A stretch of DNA of 64,000 nt from Bacteroides sp. CAG:530. GTDB taxonomy: Bacteria; Bacteroidota; Bacteroidia; Bacteroidales; Bacteroidaceae. The translations under genes and the position numbers were made by a program. The notes below the pieces were generated by a model. The model made no database searches and had not been told where the DNA came from. It was given only the letters and a program-made list of their open reading frames with translations. Where the stretch lies: positions 2,771 to 66,770 of the forward strand of contig FR881278.1 in the NCBI GenBank assembly GCA_000434735.1, read 5' to 3'. This document shows positions 59,019-64,000 of the stretch, one piece after another (position 1 is the stretch's first letter; every line of letters begins with the position of its first letter).

Positions 59019-62000
59019 ATGCTCGATAAGATTATACATTTTTCATTGCATAACAGACTGCTGATATTGGTGGCGTCTGTGTTGCTGTTGATTGGTGGTA
59101 CGTATACCGCCTTTCATACAGAAGTTGATGTGTTCCCCGATTTGAATGCTCCTACGGTGGTGGTTATGACAGAAGCCGGAGGTATGGCTGCCGAAGAGGT
59201 GGAACAGTTGGTTACTTTCCCTATAGAAACCGCTGTGAACGGTGCTACAGGTGTTCGTCGTGTACGCTCGTCGTCTACTACCGGATTTTCTGTGGTATGG
59301 GTAGAGTTCGATTGGGATACAGATGTTTACTTGGCCCGACAAATAGTGTCGGAGAAACTTGCGGCGGCTTCGGAAGACTTTCCGGCTAATGTAGGTAAAC
59401 CTACGCTCGGCCCTCAGTCGTCTATCCTTGGCGAGTTGCTTATTGTAGGCCTTACTGCCGACAGCACTTCGATGCTCGACCTCCGTACTTTGGCAGATTG
59501 GACCATTCGTCCGCGACTCCTTTCTACGGGAGGTGTAGCTCAAGTAGCCGTGCTTGGAGGCGATATAAAGGAATATCAGATATTGCTTCACCCGGAACGC
59601 ATGAAATATTATGGCGTTACGCTGAGCGAAGTAATGGACTTTACACGTGGTATGAATCAGAATACCAACGGAGGTGTGATATACGAGTATGGCAATGAAT
59701 ACATAGTACGTGGCGTACTGTCTACTACCGATGTAAATAAGATGGCTCGCTCCGTAGTAAAACTCGGAGCCGGCGGCGCTCCGGTTATGCTGGAAGATAT
59801 AGCCGACGTGAAAGTAGGAGCACAGCAACCTAAGTTGGGCTTGGCTTCAGAGAAAGGAAAGCCTGCAGTACTTATCACCGTGACCAAGCAGCCTAATACC
59901 GGAACCATAGAACTTACGGAGAAGCTTGAAGAGGCTTTGAAAGACTTGCAGAAAAACCTTCCGGCCGATGTGAAAGTTTCTACCGATACATTCCGTCAGT
60001 CGCGCTTTATTGAAAGCTCTATCAGTAACGTACAAAGTTCGCTTTATGAAGGAGCTATATTCGTAGTGATAGTGTTATTCCTTTTTTTGGCGAATACACG
60101 TACTACAGTTATCTCGCTTGTTACTTTGCCTTTATCGTTGGTAGTAACAATATTGGTATTGCATTACATGGGCTTGAGTATAAATACTATGAGTTTGGGT
60201 GGTATGGCTATTGCCATCGGCTCGTTGGTAGACGATGCCATAGTAGACGTGGAGAACGTATGGAAACACTTGCGTGCCAACCATTCGTTGCCGCAGGCAG
60301 AACGTCGTTCGGTAGTCGATGTGGTATTCCATGCTTCGCGCGAGGTGCGTATGCCTATCCTTAACTCCACGCTTATTATCGTAGTCAGCTTCGTGCCTCT
60401 TTTCTTCCTTACAGGAATGGAAGGACGTATGCTTATCCCATTGGGTATAGCTTTCATTGTATCTCTATTCGCTTCTACCGTGGTGGCGCTTACTCTTACT
60501 CCTGTATTGTGTAGCTATCTGCTGGGCGGCAACTTCAAGAATGAAGGACTCCCTAAAGAAGCGTTCGTGGCTCGCTGGCTTCGCAAGTATTACGAGGCTG
60601 CGCTGATGTGGGCATTGTCGCACAAGCGTCCGGTGCTGATTTCTACTGTTGTGGTATTTTTGTTGGCTCTCGGTGCGTTCTTTACTTTGGGGAGCAGCTT
60701 CTTGCCGTCGTTCAACGAAGGTTCATTCACTATCAACGTAAGTTCTATGCCTGGCATTTCATTGGAAGAATCAGATAAGATTGGTCGCCAGGCAGAAGAA
60801 TTGCTGCTTTCTATTCCAGAAATTCAGACCGTAGCCCGAAAGACCGGACGTGCAGAACTCGACGAACACGCATTAGGAGTTAACGTATCCGAGATAGAAG
60901 CTCCGTTCGAACTGAAAGACCGCTCGCATAAAGAGGTACTTGCCGATGTACGTAAAAAAATGTCGGTCATCACCGGAGCTAATATAGAAATAGGTCAGCC
61001 CATCAGTCACCGTATAGACGCTATGTTGAGCGGAACACAGGCAAGCATAGCCATTAAGCTGTTTGGTGACGACCTTAACAAGATGTTTTCTTTAGGTAAT
61101 CAGATAAAGAGTGTGATAAGCGATGTAGAAGGTGTAGCCGACTTGAATGTAGAACAGCAAGTAGAACGTCCGGAACTGAAGATTATTCCTCGCCGTGAAA
61201 TGTTGGCTAAATACGGAATCTCATTGCCGCAGTTTAATGAGTTCATTACAGTAAACATGGCTGGAGAAACCGTATCGCAGGTTTACGAGAAAGGACGTTC
61301 GTTCAACTTGGTGGTTCGTGCCGGCGAAGACAGCCGCGGCTCTATAGAGCACGTAAAGAACCTGATGATAGACGATGCCGAAGGACGTAAGATTCCGTTG
61401 AGCTACGTGGCAGATGTAGTATCGAGCATGGGACCTAACACCATTAACCGTGAGAACGTGCAGCGTAAGATAGTTATCTCTGCCAATACAAGCGGACGAG
61501 ACTTGCGTGGCGTGGTGAATGACATCCGTAAGAAAGTAGAAGAAAACGTGCAGATGCCCGAAGGTTATCACGTGGAATATGGTGGACAGTTTGAAAGCGA
61601 GCAGGCAGCGAGTCGAACTCTGTTCTTGACTTCGTTCATGAGTATTGTGGTTATATTCTTGCTGCTGTACATGCAGTTTAAGAATGCCGGACAGAGTGCC
61701 GTTATCTTGCTGAATCTTCCGTTGGCACTTATCGGCGGTGTATTCGCATTGCTTTGCACTACAGGCGAGGTAAGTATTCCGGCTATCATCGGATTTATCT
61801 CGTTGTTCGGTATCGCTACCCGTAACGGTATGTTGCTTATCAGCCATTATAACACCTTGCGTCAGGAAGAAGGACTGAATGTGCGCGATAGCATCGTTCA
61901 CGGTTCGCTCGATCGTCTTAACCCGATTCTGATGACAGCCCTTTCATCTGCGTTGGCATTGATTCCGTTGGCATTACGTGGCGACTTGCCGGGTAATGAA

Positions 62001-62111
62001 ATACAGAGTCCGATGGCGAAGGTGATATTGGGCGGATTGCTTACATCTACATTCCTTAATGCGTTTATCGTTCCTATAGTATATGAGTTGATGAATCGTA
62101 AGAAGGCGTAA
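59019..62111 (+). CDS. Heavy-metal efflux RND pump, CusA/CzcA family
   Basis: 1030 residues, twelve membrane segments. N-terminal LHNRLLILVASVLLLIGG, periplasmic porter domain, DDAIVDVENVWKHL in TM4 (acidic relay residues for proton coupling in HME-type pumps), the second large periplasmic loop (~560-850) and GIATRNGMLLISHYN in TM11. A pump for copper, silver, cobalt, zinc or cadmium; the exact ion is not determined by these motifs. Middle gene of the operon. Confidence 0.95.
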   Translation: MLDKIIHFSLHNRLLILVASVLLLIGGTYTAFHTEVDVFPDLNAPTVVVMTEAGGMAAEEVEQLVTFPIETAVNGATGVRRVRSSSTTGFSVVWVEFDWDTDVYLARQIVSEKLAAASEDFPANVGKPTLGPQSSILGELLIVGLTADSTSMLDLRTLADWTIRPRLLSTGGVAQVAVLGGDIKEYQILLHPERMKYYGVTLSEVMDFTRGMNQNTNGGVIYEYGNEYIVRGVLSTTDVNKMARSVVKLGAGGAPVMLEDIADVKVGAQQPKLGLASEKGKPAVLITVTKQPNTGTIELTEKLEEALKDLQKNLPADVKVSTDTFRQSRFIESSISNVQSSLYEGAIFVVIVLFLFLANTRTTVISLVTLPLSLVVTILVLHYMGLSINTMSLGGMAIAIGSLVDDAIVDVENVWKHLRANHSLPQAERRSVVDVVFHASREVRMPILNSTLIIVVSFVPLFFLTGMEGRMLIPLGIAFIVSLFASTVVALTLTPVLCSYLLGGNFKNEGLPKEAFVARWLRKYYEAALMWALSHKRPVLISTVVVFLLALGAFFTLGSSFLPSFNEGSFTINVSSMPGISLEESDKIGRQAEELLLSIPEIQTVARKTGRAELDEHALGVNVSEIEAPFELKDRSHKEVLADVRKKMSVITGANIEIGQPISHRIDAMLSGTQASIAIKLFGDDLNKMFSLGNQIKSVISDVEGVADLNVEQQVERPELKIIPRREMLAKYGISLPQFNEFITVNMAGETVSQVYEKGRSFNLVVRAGEDSRGSIEHVKNLMIDDAEGRKIPLSYVADVVSSMGPNTINRENVQRKIVISANTSGRDLRGVVNDIRKKVEENVQMPEGYHVEYGGQFESEQAASRTLFLTSFMSIVVIFLLLYMQFKNAGQSAVILLNLPLALIGGVFALLCTTGEVSIPAIIGFISLFGIATRNGMLLISHYNTLRQEEGLNVRDSIVHGSLDRLNPILMTALSSALALIPLALRGDLPGNEIQSPMAKVILGGLLTSTFLNAFIVPIVYELMNRKKA

Positions 62112-62156
62112 ACCCAGAAATAACTCTGAATATCAATTTAGAAAAGACTGAGACAA

Positions 62157-63338
62157 ATGAATAAACTTAATACGTTTTTAGCTGTAGGAGCCTTGCTGGT
62201 TTCGCTGGGCGAAGTCAAGGCTCAGGCTATAGATGAGGTGCTACGCAATATAGAGCGTAACAACAAGGAGCTGCAGGCTTCGGCTAAGGATGCCGAGGCT
62301 GCCCGTATGGAGGTGCAGACCCAGAACAATTTGGAAGACCCATCGGTAGAATATAGTCCGTTTTATACCAAGGGCATAAGTGGCATGTCGAGTTCGGAAC
62401 TGGTAGTTTCGCAGAGTTTCGACTTTCCTACACTGTATGCGGCTCGCCATAGTTCGGGTAAACTTCAGAAAGAAGTAGTAGACAGACAATATCAGGTAGA
62501 AAGACGCGAGTTGCTGCTCTCTGCCAAGAATCTGTGCCTCGACCTGATTATGCTGAACAAGCAGCAGGCGATGCTCTCGCTCCGCAAGAAGAACGCCGGC
62601 GATTTACTGACATTGTTTGATGAACGTTTGAAGCAAGGTGATGCAGGCGTGCTCGACATCAACAAGATAAAGATGGAACTGATGAATGTGCAGACCGAGG
62701 TGGCTCAGAATAACGCCGCACATCGTACAGCATTGCAGAAGTTGCTTGCCATGAACGGTAATTTGCCAATAGAATTCTCTGCGTCAGAATACCCTCAGGC
62801 AAAGGCTCCGGCAGGTTATGACGAGCTTTACGATGAAGTGGTAGCTACCGATGCTAATCTGCAGATGGCAGATGCTTCGGCACGTGCGGCAGAGAAGAAT
62901 GTATCGGTACAGCGTCAGAACTGGCTTCCTAAGTTGGAGGTGGGTTATCGTAGAAATACTTCTATAGACGAGAAGAGCAACGGTTTCCTTATTGGCGGAA
63001 GTCTGCCGTTGTTCTCTAACCGAAAGAAAAATAAGATAGCCCGTGCACAGGCTGTAAGTGCCCGTTTGCGTCTTGACGATGTGCGTTTGCAAACCGAGGC
63101 AGATGTACAGAGCCGATATAACGAACTCCGTCAGTTGGATGAGGCTATGCGTGCGTACGATGTTACTCTGATGACTAACACCCTCAGCCTACTGAAAGAG
63201 GCTGTTACAGAAGGACAGATTTCGGTTATAGATTATTATACCGAAGCCGATAACGTTTACAATAAGCTGATGGCATATTACGAAGTAGAAAACCGTTATC
63301 AGAAGCTTTTGGCAGAAATCTATAAGAACCGTTTGTAA
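62157..63338 (+). CDS. TolC-family outer-membrane efflux protein
   Basis: 393 residues. Signal peptide (~1-23, ends EVKAQA), then the long alpha-helical TolC repeats (EVLRNIERNNKELQASAKDA; LFDERLKQGDAGVLDINKIK) and short beta strands. It is shorter than TolC (~470), as CusC/CzcC relatives in Bacteroidetes often are. Last gene of the efflux operon, closed by a terminator. Confidence 0.92.
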   Translation: MNKLNTFLAVGALLVSLGEVKAQAIDEVLRNIERNNKELQASAKDAEAARMEVQTQNNLEDPSVEYSPFYTKGISGMSSSELVVSQSFDFPTLYAARHSSGKLQKEVVDRQYQVERRELLLSAKNLCLDLIMLNKQQAMLSLRKKNAGDLLTLFDERLKQGDAGVLDINKIKMELMNVQTEVAQNNAAHRTALQKLLAMNGNLPIEFSASEYPQAKAPAGYDELYDEVVATDANLQMADASARAAEKNVSVQRQNWLPKLEVGYRRNTSIDEKSNGFLIGGSLPLFSNRKKNKIARAQAVSARLRLDDVRLQTEADVQSRYNELRQLDEAMRAYDVTLMTNTLSLLKEAVTEGQISVIDYYTEADNVYNKLMAYYEVENRYQKLLAEIYKNRL

Positions 63339-63359
63339 CGGTAGATACTTTAAAATAGG

Positions 63360-63403
63360 AAACCTCTCGCATCGAGTCTATCAGACTTACAGCGAGAGGT
63401 TTT
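63360..63403. terminator. Terminator of the metal efflux operon
   Basis: AAACCTCTCGC (63360-63370) pairs with GCGAGAGGTTT (63392-63402) and ends in TTTT; it sits between convergent genes. Confidence 0.85.
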
Positions 63404-63430
63404 CTTATATATTATTGCGTAGTAATCTTA

Positions 63431-64000
63431 TTATTTAGCTGGCTTCAACCATTTATCCAGCCAGTTGAAGAATGTGCGCTGCCATAATACTCCGTTCTGT
63501 GGTTTCAGTACCCAGTGATTCTCGTCGGGGAAGATAAGCATTTGGGCAGGAACGCCGCGCAGTTTTGCTGCATTGAATGCCGCCATAGCCTGCGATGCCA
63601 AGATACGGTAGTCTTTTTCGCCGTGGATGCAGAGAATAGGTGTATCCCATTTGTCTACAAACAAGTGCGGAGAGTTAGAGTAGCTGCGTTGTACGGCAGG
63701 ATTGCTCTTATCCCAGTACGGACCACCCAAATCCCAGTTGGTAAACCAGAGTTCTTCGGTTTCTAAGTATTGCTGATCCATGTTGAAGAATCCGTCGTGA
63801 GCGATGAACGCTTTGAAACGCTTGTTGTGATGTCCTGCCAACCAATATACAGAATATCCTCCGAAGCTTGCGCCTACGCATCCCAGACGGTCTTTGTCTA
63901 CATACGGTTCTTTGGCGATATCATCAATAGCACTTAGGTAGTCGTCCATACAGTGACCACCGTAGTTGGTGCTGATTTCTTCAAGCCATTCCATGCCGAA
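63431..64000 (-). CDS. S9 family prolyl oligopeptidase / acylaminoacyl peptidase (C-terminal part, runs off right edge)
   Basis: The visible ~190 residues are the alpha/beta-hydrolase catalytic domain: nucleophile Ser in GASFGGYSVYWL, Asp in CIHGEKDYRI, and His in PDENHWVLK, the full triad. The N-terminal beta-propeller would lie beyond the window; the frame is open at the right edge, so no start is given. Such enzymes are exported or cytosolic peptidases cutting short peptides, often dipeptidyl peptidases in Bacteroidales. Confidence 0.9.
   Translation of the reverse strand, partial: FGMEWLEEISTNYGGHCMDDYLSAIDDIAKEPYVDKDRLGCVGASFGGYSVYWLAGHHNKRFKAFIAHDGFFNMDQQYLETEELWFTNWDLGGPYWDKSNPAVQRSYSNSPHLFVDKWDTPILCIHGEKDYRILASQAMAAFNAAKLRGVPAQMLIFPDENHWVLKPQNGVLWQRTFFNWLDKWLKPAK

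Noticed and set aside
59043..59828. Long minus-strand frame inside the RND pump gene
   Set aside because: Antisense to a clear CusA/CzcA coding region and low in recognisable features.

Overview
The window is chromosomal DNA of a gut-type Bacteroidales bacterium, most likely Bacteroides or Phocaeicola. The evidence is the repeated Bacteroidetes promoter form (TTTG, about 19-21 bases, TAnnTTTG) ahead of tRNA and protein genes, a B12-dependent class II ribonucleotide reductase, the conserved nusB-yajC-ybbR-coaE and rplY-pth-hslR clusters, a thrA-apgM-thrC operon, a DUF3276 PUR-type protein and a TonB-dependent receptor. The species cannot be fixed from the sequence alone.

Layout. 1-12,000: the end of a GH2 beta-galactosidase, folB, nrdJ, a nitroreductase, dnaA, an MCE protein with a cell-wall amidase, the RNase P RNA and an HtrA protease. 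11,990-18,606: a compact integrated element of about 6.5 kb sitting in a tRNA-Pro(GGG) gene and bounded by 71-base perfect direct repeats. 18,700-29,700: small membrane proteins, a MalY/PatB-type lyase, a CPA2 antiporter, a HIT protein, and the hslR/pth/rplY and nusB/yajC/ybbR/coaE housekeeping clusters. 29,700-40,000: a second tRNA-Pro, metA, rlhA, a TonB receptor, a LuxR-type regulator, a flavoprotein and radA. 40,000-51,700: rsgA, frr, the threonine operon behind a newly noticed leader peptide, mtaB, a glycosyltransferase and folD. 51,700-64,000: two tRNA-His genes, an orphan exported protein, tsaE, a metal ABC permease, aroA, a heavy-metal RND efflux operon and the end of an S9 peptidase.

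The most novel part is the integrated element. It encodes a tyrosine recombinase, a helix-turn-helix protein, a replication protein resembling the filamentous-phage gene II/X family, and a large inverted repeat just downstream that could be its origin. Its cargo is an overlapping Nmad2-Nmad3 gene pair (nucleotide-modification-associated domains, with no modification enzyme beside them) and, divergently, an unknown 107-residue protein followed by a single-domain HD (p)ppGpp hydrolase. The cargo reads like a defence or addiction module, but that is inference. Insertion separated the tRNA from its own -33 promoter box, and the element end supplies a replacement at the same spacing.

Other points of note: a probable threonine/methionine-sensing leader peptide and attenuator ahead of thrA, a phosphoglycerate-mutase-like gene in the homoserine kinase slot of the threonine operon, a MetA with Glu111 (predicting acetyl-CoA use), and a mosaic palindromic intergenic repeat of about 103 bases with two clear copies and one degenerate copy.
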